A stretch of DNA of 64,000 nucleotides from Pegea sp. RAD2-039 (Eukaryota > Chordata > Thaliacea > Salpida > Salpidae). This document shows positions 1 to 11,156 of the stretch, piece after piece (positions within the stretch are counted from its first letter, which is position 1; each line of letters begins with the position of its first letter). The notes beneath the pieces are model-generated. The model searched no databases. It was not told the origin of the DNA and was given only the letters and a program-made list of their open reading frames with translations. Location of the stretch: positions 124,001 through 188,000 of the forward strand of contig JAQGEQ010000357.1 of NCBI GenBank assembly GCA_034620365.1. Reading direction: 5' to 3'. A program made the position numbers and the translations under genes.

Positions 1-685
1 CAAAAATTTTCAAAAATTTGTTAAAATGAAATATTTTTAAACACGATGTAATACATCACAAAATAACTTGACAAATATAATAACTTTTTTATTAATAAAA
101 TTATAATTTTATACGCGCATTTTAAACAAACAAAAATACAATTTTAACCTTTTGTGTTAAATCATGTGTAAATATAAGTTCGAAAACAAAGACCACAAAA
201 AATCTTTTTGGTTTCCTTCATGTTTAGTCTCATATTTTGTCTATGAAGTTAGTACAAGTTATTCACCCATGAACTTTTTCAATTAGCTCTTTAAAACATA
301 ACTTTAAATTTATCTATGTCGACTAAAACAGAATAGTTTTATTTGTTAAAAGCTAAAGAAGTAAAATAAATTAGAATTTTTATTATATATTATTTTATAT
401 ATAGAAATTATTATTAATTTTTTATGTTTGAACTAAATCAGTGTTTCTTATTTATACTTTTTTAATTTTTTAAAGTTTGTTTTGAAATGTGTTTATTTTT
501 GTTATGTTGTTTATAAGCACTGCTTTTATTACATGAGAAATAGTTTTACATTTTTAGGCAATAATCTTTTAATAACATTTAATTCTAAATTAATAACCAA
601 GTAATCATAATAAGTTCTAAATGTTTAAGAAAATCAAATGTTTGTTTCATTTATTTTCAGGTTTAAGTTTTGATGTTGAAGTAAC
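1..685. other. Upstream region of the lysyl hydroxylase gene, no gene seen
   Basis: AT-rich sequence with no coding-like frame. It ends in a good splice acceptor (TTTATTTTCAG, up to about 660), 25 bases before the ATG at 686. No upstream exon is recognisable, so this could be a 5'UTR intron or a trans-splice (outron) acceptor. Confidence 0.5.
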
Positions 686-3600
686 ATGATGAAGTGGTTT
701 TGTTTTTTTCTATCGTTTTGTGTTTTTACTTCAATTTGTTTTCAAACAACTTTATCTAATTCTATTGATGGTAAGTTACTTTAAAGTTGTTATACTATAG
801 TTAATTAAAATAAATCTAGAACCTCTAAAAAACTATTTTAGATTATTTCAGAGTTTACTGTTGATTAGGGAGTCAGTTTAAGATGAATTTAAGTTTAAAA
901 ATCTTTTAATGAAAGCTCTGTTGAGACTTAGTGAAGATAAGAAAATAAAAAGATTTTTCAAACATCTTCAAAGTTTGCTATTCTATTATATTCTAAATAA
1001 GTATAAAACTTATATTTTAACAACGATAGTTTGTAGTTTACTTTTTAGTTTAACTATACGCTTTTATTAAAAGTGTAAAAGTTTGTTATTAAAGGATGAT
1101 TTTAGTAAAAAGTCTAATAAATTTCTGATGGATAAATTCATTAAAATTTCAGAAAATGTTTAATACTTGAAACAGAAAGATATTTTTCAGAGATATTTAA
1201 TTAATGTTTCAACATTTCTAAATTTAAAGATATTAGCCAATTATTTAGTAATCAAAATCAAATTAGTTATGGATAAAAGTTATTAAAATTATTTTATTAT
1301 TATTTGTGTCTTAGGACTTGATCTGCTAGTTGTTACCGTAGCAACAGAAGAAACAGATGGATTTGTTCGATTTAAAAAATCTGTGAATGTTTTAGGACAT
1401 GATCTTTTGGTAAGAAATATTTAATATTGTACATCATCTTATAATCATCCTTACTTTTCTATCCATTTTTTTCCTTTCCTTTTCTTGTAGCAAGAAACTA
1501 ACTAAAAACTTTTTTTGATATTTTTCTTGAAATTTTATTTTTAAAAAGATTTTGTATAAGATAAGTTTGTAATCATATGTGATCTGTTTTAAAAGATTAA
1601 GATATTTGTAAATATTTAAACTATTTTTGTTATATTGTATGGGGACTACTGAAATACAACATTTGGTTTTGTTACACTAAAAATACTTGATAAAAATAAA
1701 ACTTTAGTTGCTATTAACATTTTATATAATTGTTCACTGTTATATGCTTTGAGGACTACTGAAATGCCATGTGTTACATCATTTGCTCTCTATATTTCTA
1801 ACTTAATAGATGTTATTTGCGAAAATATGTGTTAGCGAGAGGTGCTCTTTTCCGGCACCCTCCTTCGCGTTTATTGTAATAAATAAATAATTTTTCTAAA
1901 ATTACATCTAAACATGAAGTGTAATTTCTAAAGAAATTGAAATAAAACTTTTTGATGAAATTAATGATTTCAAATTGTTCAACTTGTAACAGGTTTTAGG
2001 AATGAATGAAAAATGGCAAGGTGGCGATGTCCGTGTTTCTGTTGGAGGAGCTCATAAGATTAATTTGATGAAGCAAGGACTTGCTCAATACAAAGATAAA
2101 GATAATCTAGTCATCTTCTTCACTGACAGGTGCAATAAACTCTTATTTATTCTTCTTTTTCACTCGCTTTTTTCAGTTATGACGTCATCTTTGCTGCCGA
2201 CAAAGAAGAAATTTTGACGAAGTTTGTTTCAAAAAATGCCAAGTTAATATTTTCAGCTGAAAGTACCGTGTGGCCTGATAAAAGTCTCAAAGTAATTGAC
2301 ATCTCCTCGACTATTTGATCTTTTATCTAATATTTTATAGAGTAAATATCCACCAGTGAAAGAGGGGTACCCATATTTATGTTCAGGTGGCATCATTGGA
2401 TATGCCTCGACTTTATGGCAAGCTCTGAATGCTTGGCAAGTTGCTAATACTGATGATGATCAGCTTTATTATACTTTGATTTATCTTAATGAGACTTTAA
2501 GGGTAAGATCTTTCCAACTTCTTCATCAGTCTTTTGAAATATATTTTCAGGTTGATCTTAACATGACTCTTGATCATAAAGCAGATTTGATTCAGAACCT
2601 AAACTTTGCTCAACGTAAGTGTGATGGTTGCTAACGTGATGGTTGCTAACGTGATGGTTGCTAACGTAGTGGTTGCTAACGTAATGGTTGCTAACGTGAT
2701 GGTTGCTAACGTGATGGTTGCTAACGTAATGGTTGCTAACGTAATGGTTGCTAACGTAATGGTTGCTAGCGTAATGGTTGCTAATGTAATGGTTGCTAAT
2801 GTAATGGTTGCTAGCGTAATGGTTGCTAACGTGATGGTTGCTAGCGTAATGGTTGCTAACGTAATGGTTGCTAGCGTAATGGTTGCTAATGTGATGGTTG
2901 CTAGCGTAATGGTTGCTAATGTGATGGTTGCTAGCGTAATGGTTGCTAATGTGATGGTTGCTAACGTGATGGTTGCTAACGTAATGGTTGCTAACGTAGT
3001 GGTTGCTAACGTAATGGTTGCTAGCGTAATGGTTGCTAATGTGATGGTTGCTAACGTAGTGGTTGCTAACGTAGTGGTTGCTAACGTAGTGGTTGCTAAC
3101 GTAGTGGTTGCTAACGTAATGGTTGCTAACGTGATGGTTGCTAACGTAATGGTTGCTAACGTAATGGTTGCTAACGTGATGGTTGCTAACGTAATGGTTG
3201 CTAACGTGATGGTTGCTAACGTAATGGTTGCTAATGTAATGGTTGCTAATGTAATGGTTGCTAGCGTAATGGTTGCTAATGTAATGGTTGCTAATGTAAT
3301 GGTTGCTAACGTAGTGGTTGCTAACGTAGTGGTTGCTAACGTAATAGTTGCTAACGTAATGGTTGCTAGCGTAATGGTTGCTAATGTGATGGTTTCTAGC
3401 TTAAAGCTTTAGTTTCTAAAGCTCATAAAACTATTCTTCCAGATGAAGTTGAAGTGACTGAAATTGAAGATCATTCCCGTCTGAGAAATGAGAGGTTTAT
3501 GACGTTGCCTTGCGTTATTCATGGCAACGGTCCATCTAAAGTAAGATCTACTATTTCCAGCAAGTCCTTCAACATATCCTTGTGTACAGGTCGTGCTAAA

Positions 3601-5542
3601 CAGAATCGGGAATTACGTGCCACGTGGTTGGCATAGTGATTATGGATGTCGACAATGTGATAAAAATTTACTTCATTTATCTTTAGATAAAGTAAGTGAT
3701 GTAGATATGAAGATCAAATTAAGATCGGAAGTTAATTGTAGATGCCACTTTTACAAATCGCCATATTTATCTCAACTCCTGCTCCCTTCATCAAAGAGTT
3801 CTTTGATCGAATTGCTGCTCTTAACTACCCTAAATCTCAGATCAAAATCTTCATCTACAACCAAGTGAGTCTTCCTTCTCATCTTTCACTTCTAAACTTT
3901 CTACTTGTAGATGGAGAGTGCTGAAAAGCATGTTCACCGCTTCTTACTTCAATATCGTAACGATTACAACGAAGTCTTCGATTTAGATATCCACTCGAAC
4001 TTCGATGACGTCAGCGCGCGAAATCTCGCAACGTGAGTTTGTTGATCATCTTTATTTCATCTCAATTATCTTCATCCATCTCCAGCAAGAGAGCAGTTGA
4101 TGACGGATGTGAGTATCAATTCAGCATCAACGCCAACATCCAACTGCATAATCCCAACACCATCACTTATCTGATGCGTCAGAACAAAAAAGTCTTGATC
4201 TCTAATCAATTTCATCATCTTCATCACTCTTTATCTTCAGATCATCGCTCCTTTACTCAACCGAGAACAAACCAATTGGGCAAACTTTTGGGGCGCTTTG
4301 AATGAAGATGGTTACTACTTGAGATCCGATGATTACTTGTCAATTGTCCATCAAGAGAGGATGTAAGAGATGAAGATCTGATCAGTAATTTTGTTATCTT
4401 TTTGTTTATCAGAGGAATTTGGAATGCTGCTTATATAGCCGAAGCATATTTACTCAAGACAAGTATGTTGAAGTGGGTTGAAAGTCGAACTTCAAGTCTT
4501 GACTTGTATTCTGGTTATTACGAGTCTGATATGAACTTCTGTCAGCATCTTAGAAACGAGGTACTTCCCCCCTCCTACATGTCATCACCACGTAATCACT
4601 TGTTGCCATGACAGGGAGTGTTTATGTACGTCACTAATCAACTGCAATTCGGCCGAACTCTTCTGGCTGATAAAGTCATTGAAAAAGCAGGACACCCTGA
4701 TCTTTGGCAGATCTTTGCTAATCCCACGGTAATCTTCCTCTTTCATTTAACTCATCTCATCCTGAATCTTCTGCTTCTTTAGGATTGGGAGAGCAAATAC
4801 TTGCATCCAAAGTTCTGGGACACAGTCCAACTATCAGTAGAGGACATCCGGCAGCCTTGTCCAGATGTCTTTATGTTCCCGCTCTTCACGGAGCAAATGG
4901 CGGACGCAATCGTGGACACAATGAACGAGTTTGGGTCATGGTCCAGTGGTTCAAACGAGGTAACCATGACAACTCATCACGTGATCGCGTTTCGATGTGA
5001 ATCGCGTTTAGGATGACCGAATATCAGGAGGTTATGAGAATGTACCAACGCGCGATATTCATATGAATCAAGTTGGATATGAAAAAGAGTGGCTTCATCT
5101 ACTTGCTAAATATCCAAGCAGAATAGTTGAGAAAGTCTATCCCGGTTTCTACACCAAGGTACCACATCAAATTCACATGTACCACTTCTCATCTGTCCAC
5201 TGGTCCAGGCCCATTCGATTATGATGTTTGTGGTACGGTACAAACCTGATGAACAACCTTTCTTGCGTCCACACCACGATGCATCAACCTGGACCATGAA
5301 TGTAGCCCTCAACACCCATGGTACTGATTTTGAGGTCAGTTATTGATTACTAGTGACCAGAAACACGTGACAAGTGTGGTTTGTAGGGAGGTGGTTGCCG
5401 ATTTCTTCGTTACAACTGTTCAGTTATTGGAATCCCCAAAGGCTATGCTCTTATACATCCAGGACGTTTAACTCACTACCATGAAGGTTTGTATACTACC
5501 AGGGGCACCAGGTACATATCTGTTAGCTTTGTGGACCCCTAA
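686..5542 (+). CDS. PLOD: Procollagen-lysine 2-oxoglutarate 5-dioxygenase (lysyl hydroxylase)
   Basis: Multi-exon gene. Phase-consistent exons: 686-770, 1315-1409, 1993-2129, 2177-2291, 2341-2502, 2551-2614, 3443-3540, 3590-3691, 3742-3864, 3911-4032, 4086-4191, 4241-4362, 4413-4560, 4615-4728, 4783-4959, 5012-5158, 5209-5334, 5387-5542. They give 732 residues, close to human PLODs (about 730-740). Residues 1-28 are a signal peptide, so the enzyme enters the ER, where the family hydroxylates collagen lysines using Fe(II), 2-oxoglutarate and ascorbate. The N-terminal glycosyltransferase-like half keeps the FTDSYDV metal-binding motif (D105, D108). The C-terminal dioxygenase keeps HHD (H661, D663), HYHEG (H713) and the 2-oxoglutarate arginine R723 in GTRY. 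The protein ends in SFVDP, as usual for the family. Most introns are 46-55 bp, but introns 1, 2 and 6 are 544, 583 and 828 bp; intron 2 holds a LINE-like tail and intron 6 a minisatellite. The single invertebrate-type gene cannot be assigned to PLOD1, 2 or 3. Confidence 0.96.
1738..1893 (+). mobile_element. LINE-like 3' tail in PLOD intron 2
   Basis: The sequence runs through a hairpin-forming GGTGCTC...CGGCACC block into a TTATTGTAATAAATAAATAA tail, as expected of a 5'-truncated non-LTR retrotransposon 3' end. The same sequence occurs inverted at 28095-28262, and shorter relatives lie at 63043-63135 and in some LTRs of the right-hand array. A degenerate second copy of the GGACTACTGAAAT block lies just upstream at about 1640. 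Confidence 0.65.
2621..3400 (+). repeat. 15-bp minisatellite, 52 units, in PLOD intron 6
   Basis: Perfectly phased tandem array of a 15-mer of the type GTGATGGTTGCTAAC. The 780 bp divide into exactly 52 units with no insertion or deletion. Variation is almost confined to three sites: GTG/GTA, ATG/GTG, and AAC/AGC/AAT. It starts 6 bases after the splice donor and fills nearly the whole intron. Because 15 is a multiple of 3 it makes a long open frame (repeats of V-M-V-A-N). That frame is not coding: the flanking exons splice in phase 1 across it and match the enzyme family directly. Confidence 0.97.
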
Positions 5543-6420
5543 ACTACTGGAAGACACACAATTGTTAGCAAAAGGAACTTGTTTCCAATAATTTTTAATC
5601 TCTGATCAGTTTTCTAGCACAACTTAAATTTGAATCAGCATTTTGTCAACTTTTCTTCCAGCACTCAAGTTCTATTTTTTATCTTTTTAAACCAATCAAG
5701 GTGTTTTAGTAACAAATAATTATCTTAAGAAACTGTTTTATCTATTTTTATATCAACTTTTTCAGTCATCTGATTTTTGAAATTATTTTAATTTTAGAAT
5801 TTAACTCGCGTAACTTTTCTTTATTCTCTGCAGTATTCAAATCATGATTTCATCTTTCAATTATTAGCTCAAAATTTAAACGTTTCTGAAATTTAATTAA
5901 CAAAATATTCAAAATGTGTTTCATGTAAGATGTAGAAAGTAGAATCCTCAGTAAAACTAGAAAAAAATCAAAACTGAATCCAAAAGGCCAAGATAATTTG
6001 CTTCACTTGTGTTTTGTTGTCGAGGATGCTTAAGAGACACATCATCAAGTGTTTATAGACTGAAACATTTATTTAATTCTTTTAGAAGCAGTTATTTAGT
6101 TGGTTAATCAAACAAATATATTTCGAATTTTGATGAGAGCTTCTAGCTTTAAGACAATAAATTACAAAATTTCCAAACAAATTCTTTCATCACATCTACT
6201 TAAAACTAATCCTATTTTTATTACAAACTTCAAAATACAAACTGTTTATTTAGTTGTTAAAAACGCCACTAATCGTAACAAGCTTATATATAAGTGTTTC
6301 TTAAAAAAAAAACAATATTTCAGCATCATTAACATTAGGTGCTTGATAAGAAGAAGTAGTTTTCATCTAGTAATCAATAGTCAGTTGGTTTAGTTGCAGA
6401 TTGAACAGATAATTTGTTAA
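5543..6420. other. Intergenic region between PLOD and the lectin-like gene
   Basis: AT-rich. A TATATATAAG box at about 6285-6294 lies 127 bases before the ATG at 6421 and may be the promoter of the lectin-like gene. The open frame at 6100-6393 has no recognisable similarity and low-complexity composition, so I do not call it a gene. Confidence 0.45.
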
Positions 6421-7164
6421 ATGGATTCTTGTAGATATCATTTAGTAACAGAAAGACTTCAGGTTCGAATTGTGGACACTCAAATGAATTTACAGGATTC
6501 TATAGAGTACTGTGAGAGATTTGGTGAGGTTTTAGCACCAATTAATAACGCAGTTAAGTTAGAAGAAACTTTGAAACATCTGCAGAACTGTTATTCTGAC
6601 CAAATGAGAGGCAGGTCACTTCGGGCCTACTCTTTTTATCGAATTGGACTGTTTTTTAACAACTCTGTCGGTATGTGGTCCAATGGGCAAGTATATAACA
6701 CAAACAAGGACAGCGAAATTTTCATTTATAATGCTCCACCTAATCTGGACTTCGATGAAAAAGCTTTTTTTATCACTAGAAGCTTCTCGAAAGGAATTTG
6801 TTTCTCATCATACTCAAATTCGTTCCCCTTACCATTTTTATGTTCCAAATTAGTTTTAGAACCCGCAGCAACTTTCAACAACAATTTAGCGAGTAAAAAT
6901 CAATCTATAATCAAGAAAATGTATAATTCTTCAACAAACACATCAACATCATCTCTCTATTACCAAGCAAACGCATCTACAGTGACAGGAATCTTTCTAT
7001 TTGTTGTTTTATTAGTTTCAGTAGTTACATTTGTGGTCTATAAGTTCAGAGAAAAATCGAAAACTTCACAAATTCTTGAAGTAAGTTCTTTAGTCGGTGG
7101 TTATGCTACAATGAGTTTAACCTCTGCAAAAGATTCTCTGCAGACTAATTGCAGCAGAAATTAA
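6421..7164 (+). CDS. Single-pass membrane protein with C-type-lectin-like domain
   Basis: Single-exon frame of 247 codons. Residues about 20-143 read like a divergent C-type lectin domain: C31 in a helix-like stretch followed by GEVLAPINN, then YRIGLFF and MWSNGQ where the family has its WIGL and W-x-D/N-G motifs, and a closing FLCSK. The canonical carbohydrate-binding EPN/WND pattern is not evident, so sugar binding is doubtful. A serine/threonine/asparagine-rich stalk (150-187) with several N-x-S/T sites leads to one hydrophobic helix (about 188-207) and a basic cytoplasmic tail of 40 residues. No N-terminal signal peptide is seen. Either an upstream signal exon is missing from this model or the true start differs. 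The family assignment is by pattern only. Confidence 0.7.
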   Translation: MDSCRYHLVTERLQVRIVDTQMNLQDSIEYCERFGEVLAPINNAVKLEETLKHLQNCYSDQMRGRSLRAYSFYRIGLFFNNSVGMWSNGQVYNTNKDSEIFIYNAPPNLDFDEKAFFITRSFSKGICFSSYSNSFPLPFLCSKLVLEPAATFNNNLASKNQSIIKKMYNSSTNTSTSSLYYQANASTVTGIFLFVVLLVSVVTFVVYKFREKSKTSQILEVSSLVGGYATMSLTSAKDSLQTNCSRN

Positions 7165-9321
7165 TGCTTCAGTAAACTTAGCTTTTGTGAAAATTCTTTC
7201 TATGAGTTTGCTAAGTTCTATTCCTTTTGTTAATCGTATTAAATTTCCACAAATTATTCTAAATAAATATTTTAAGTCTTTTAACAAATCTTTCTTGTAA
7301 AGTTGTAATTCATAATTATTTCTCATAAGTTGAACTAATAAAAAGTTGTAATTGCTTATAAGTCTACCAGCAACAATTTTAGGGATAATTTGTTTTATAA
7401 TCGATTTTAAAATGAATATTTTTGTAACTTATTTGAAGTTATCAAAAAGAAATACAAAAATAAATTAATCAAATAAATTTAAGTTAATTATTTTATCTAT
7501 ATTTTGTTTATCTTCAGCGTATATAGAATATTTATACAATAAAACTGGCATGTCATTCTTTACATGTCGGTATAAAATGTTTCTCTCGCTTTCGAGAAAC
7601 TTTTTATGATGATAAACTACTTGATAAGATTCTAATGCAGTTAACAAGTTGTTCAAGAGTACAAATATTTCTACAAGCGTTTTCAATACTTGAGGAGGTT
7701 TTACAAGTTAAAAAACTGAATTCATCAAACTAAAAAAAGCACTTCAAAGTTTGTTGGAATCAATCTAGAGTTTTTTGAATAATTTTTGCAACACCAGTGA
7801 ATGTATTTAAGTCAATTAATCATATTTAGTCAGTTTTCTGTTACAAAAGCTTATTGCTTCCAAACATATATCATCCTTATTAAAAGTTTTTAGTAGTAAT
7901 TTGAACTAATCTATTAAAATTGAATTATTTAAAGTTTTGTATTAAACAATTAGATCTGATTGATATATTGAAGCATATATTATCAATCATACATCACGAA
8001 AAAATCAAAAAAAATTTTAAAGAAAATAAAAAAATGTAAAATTTTTCTACCACAAAATAGAAATAAGGAATTTATTGAGCTGTTGCCAGATATTTCAGAC
8101 AGGATAAACCTATTACCGCAGTTTAATAGTTTGAATAAGATTGCGTTAAATCTATCATTAAATTTGAAATAGTTTTTTATCAATTCACTTTCAACGCAAA
8201 ATTGCTTAAATGATGATTTGAAATTAATTTTGTTGACGAGTTGAAGTCAACTGAAATATTTTTAATAACATATCTAATGTCTTCATTTGAAATAATTTTC
8301 TTAAAAATTAATTTGAGTTATTTTAAAATAAGTTCTCAACACAGCGTTCGTACTGAAGTAATAAAATATATTGAAGAAGATTAAAAATGTCTTCTGAATT
8401 TAAATTATACGGTAATTACCAGACAGCTTAATATAAAAACAAGCATATTAACAAGTTCCCCGTCCAGGTTTCTGTTTGTATAGAAACTACGAAGACTCCG
8501 GTTTCAAACATTGATGAGGAGTAGTTAGGGTAGCAATCTCAACTAATTAAAATCTTCAAAGTTCCAACTGAAGTTAGATCTATCATCTCATCATTAATTC
8601 TGAATTTAATCATTATCTGATATTATTTAAGGACTAAAATGGAAAAAGGGATTTATGATATCAATTTTATTTTTGGGAAACCATCTTAGAGAATATTTTT
8701 ACAGATAAGTTTACGAAATTTGACTTCATTAAAGATTCTTTCAGCTGTGTATCCTCATTATTAAAGATTAAAATCAAATTAATTTTATATTATCAGCAAA
8801 ATCAATGGTTTAAAAAATGTCCCTACAAATAATTCTTTCTACACTACTACACTTAGGAGCCACAAGCTTAATTTTCCGCTTCTAAATCTTATTCTTTATT
8901 CTTAAGCAAAATACCTGTGTAAAGTTGAAACATCTTTCTAAAAGTCTTTAAAATATTTTATTGTCACAAGACCAACCATTTTTCAAAACTCTCTTAAAGG
9001 TTTCATATAAAGTTTCAGTATAAATTTTCACTTTAGATTTGTTGGATTTGAGATCTGATTTTTTAAATACATTTATTTTATACAAGGGATAAATAATGCA
9101 GCTCTTATAACAAACATAAACAATTTGACTATAGAAAAGTAACTAATTTATCTTACAATATATAGAAACATTAAAATAAATATAGAAATATTGCAAGGCA
9201 TAAGTCAAATATCAATTGAAAGTTAAAGGTTCAAAATAATAAAACAAGTGACGAAAATAACTCGAAGTGATATGACACGTTAAAGAAATTACTTAAGTCA
9301 CATTTTTCAACAAAATTTTGA
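7165..9321. other. Intergenic AT-rich region, nothing recognised
   Basis: No coding-like frame with family resemblance, no structural RNA and no clear repeat. Short open frames on the minus strand (for example 7465-7686) have compositions expected of AT-rich noncoding DNA. Confidence 0.5.
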
Positions 9322-9364
9322 TAGCTGTAGTGGCTACCAGGCGAGAGGTTCCTGGTTCGAACCC
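9322..9364 (+). repeat. tRNA-like pol III promoter boxes (possible SINE head)
   Basis: TAGCTGTAGTGG (9322-9333) resembles a tRNA A box. GGTTCGAACCC (9354-9364) is an excellent B box, 20 bases further on, and is flanked by CCT...AGG-like pairing. There is no anticodon arm of normal size, so this is not an intact tRNA gene. The arrangement fits the head of a tRNA-derived SINE or a decayed tRNA pseudogene. It is followed at 9412 by a dispersed repeat. Confidence 0.45.
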
Positions 9365-9411
9365 TGGTGGAAACATACTTGCGAAAAGAAAAATTCCACT
9401 TAAAATACAGG

Positions 9412-9600
9412 TAAAAGGGCCCTATAAGTCTGGTTAATGACAACTCTGAAAACGCAAAATTACAAATTTAAACCCGGAGTTGGAGCCTCGTATTCAGTAC
9501 TCAATGTCGTTCTGGCAGCTCCTGCGATGCCAGCTGGGAGTATCTGTGTCAGTTCATCTATTCCGTTGCATAACCTGGCTGGCGTTGAGAGTGGAATCCC
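9412..9600 (-). repeat. Dispersed repeat related to the LTR promoter block of the right-hand array
   Basis: Read on the plus strand, 9420-9520 contains TAAGTCTG, AATGACAA, GTT..AGCC and TTCTGGC in the same order and spacing as the minus-strand GC-richer block of the array LTRs (for example 40500-40670). The inner part (about 9515-9560) also matches 22040-22110 in inverse orientation, around CGCAGGAGCTGCCAGAAC. I take it as an old solo relative of the same element family. Confidence 0.5.
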
Positions 9601-11156
9601 GCTGTGTGGGTAACAACTGGATCTTCATAATTTTCGCCTCAGTTTTCAGCAAAGGCGTTTTCAGCCGAAGCAGGATAAAAAAGTACTGCTAGCAAATGTT
9701 ATTTTGTTTTGTAAGGTAAAGTCATAGTAAATGTCTTAAAATGAGCAAATAATTAACTTACAATTAACTTATTTTAAATTATTGTTTTTATAGCTTTTAA
9801 CAATTCAACAAAAATCTTTTAATCCATTTTGTATAGAGTATTTTTACGGTTGTTAAGTCTTAACTAGTAATCCTTCATAATGTTTACAGAATTTACTTGT
9901 GGCAACTTGAATTTCTAAAATTTTTCCATTTTATGGTTTCATTACAATTTTATCTTATGTTAGTAGTAAATGAGCAAACGCAAAGTAATTTTTGTACAAG
10001 CTCTAAAATATAATTGATAAGATGATAAGGCACCAATAAGTGATTCATGAAGAATTTTAACAAACATTTTCTTAGAAAAAATTTTCCGTTAATTATTCAA
10101 AATCACTATTTTCTAACTTTCAAGATATAAGTTAAAAGACTTTCAGATATATCCAATTTGAGTAACTCTATTAATCGCCATATGAAATGTTTGCAGCCAA
10201 TTTAGTTTGCAGCCAATTTAGTTTGCAGCCAGTTTGGTTTGCAAAGATCCTATTTATTCACCGCGGTTAGTTCAATTTATGTCTTCTACAATAACTCCTT
10301 TATGCATCACACTGTGAGCTGAGAATAATGAAAATTGAAATAGTGATCAACATTTGAAGTTTATTTTAAAGAAAAAATAGGTTTGAGCATTTTCGTTATC
10401 TTTTAACATTGTTTTATTTATTGATTTTCACTTATCTAATTGAATGGCTATTTGTTAAATATTTTCTAGATTATGTGTTTTTATTTTAATCGTTTTAAAT
10501 CTGTTATTTGGTTATTAAGCAAGTATTTTTATTAAAACAAGCTTTCAAAATTGATCTAAAAAATGGTAACTGTTTTTTTTTCTAAAACTAATTTCATTGC
10601 AGAATCAGTGCAAATATTTTAATCAAATTAATCAATTAGAAAATAAATTTTATTTTAAATTAATCTATTTTATTTTTTTCATCTTTTGTATGCTTTATTT
10701 TCTAATCTATCTTCATAAAGATTTGAGGTTTATGAGAAATTTTCTTTCTAGCATTTACTAAATATGCTATCTTACTTTTTGTTAATTTGATTTTCAATAT
10801 TATGAAATAGAAGTTTATTATTATCAAATATATAAATTTGAGTTACAATTAAATTAAGAAGCTTTTAAAAAATGACATTTATAGTTATCTTTATTATAAT
10901 TGAAATATATGTTTTTATCTAAACAAATGTATAATCATTTACAACAATACATGAATGTATTTGCAATTATATTTTATTATAATTAATATTTTAGATAACT
11001 AATAATTAAGTTGATTAATTAATTATTCTTTTAAGATTAGATTAAACTTAAGAAAACAAAGTTTCTGGTAATTATCTTTTAAATTAAAATTATTAATCAA
11101 TAATTGTTCTAAAATTAATTATTAATTGTTTAATTAAAGTTTATATTTGACTGTAG
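9601..11156. other. Intergenic AT-rich region
   Basis: Apart from the short 18-bp tandem repeat there is nothing recognisable. Composition becomes extremely AT-rich between 10600 and 11130, just upstream of the next gene. Confidence 0.5.
10193..10246 (+). repeat. 18-bp short tandem repeat, three units
   Basis: Three successive copies of TTTGCAGCCAATTTAG-type sequence, the last with substitutions. It is intergenic, with no further structure seen. Confidence 0.75.

Noticed and set aside
2606..3412. 268-codon open frame of V-M-V-A-N repeats
   Set aside because: It is a frame of the 15-bp minisatellite inside a PLOD intron; flanking exons splice across it in phase and match the enzyme.
9322..9364. 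Intact tRNA gene
   Set aside because: The B box is perfect but the space between A and B boxes cannot hold a normal anticodon arm; no acceptor-stem pairing was found.
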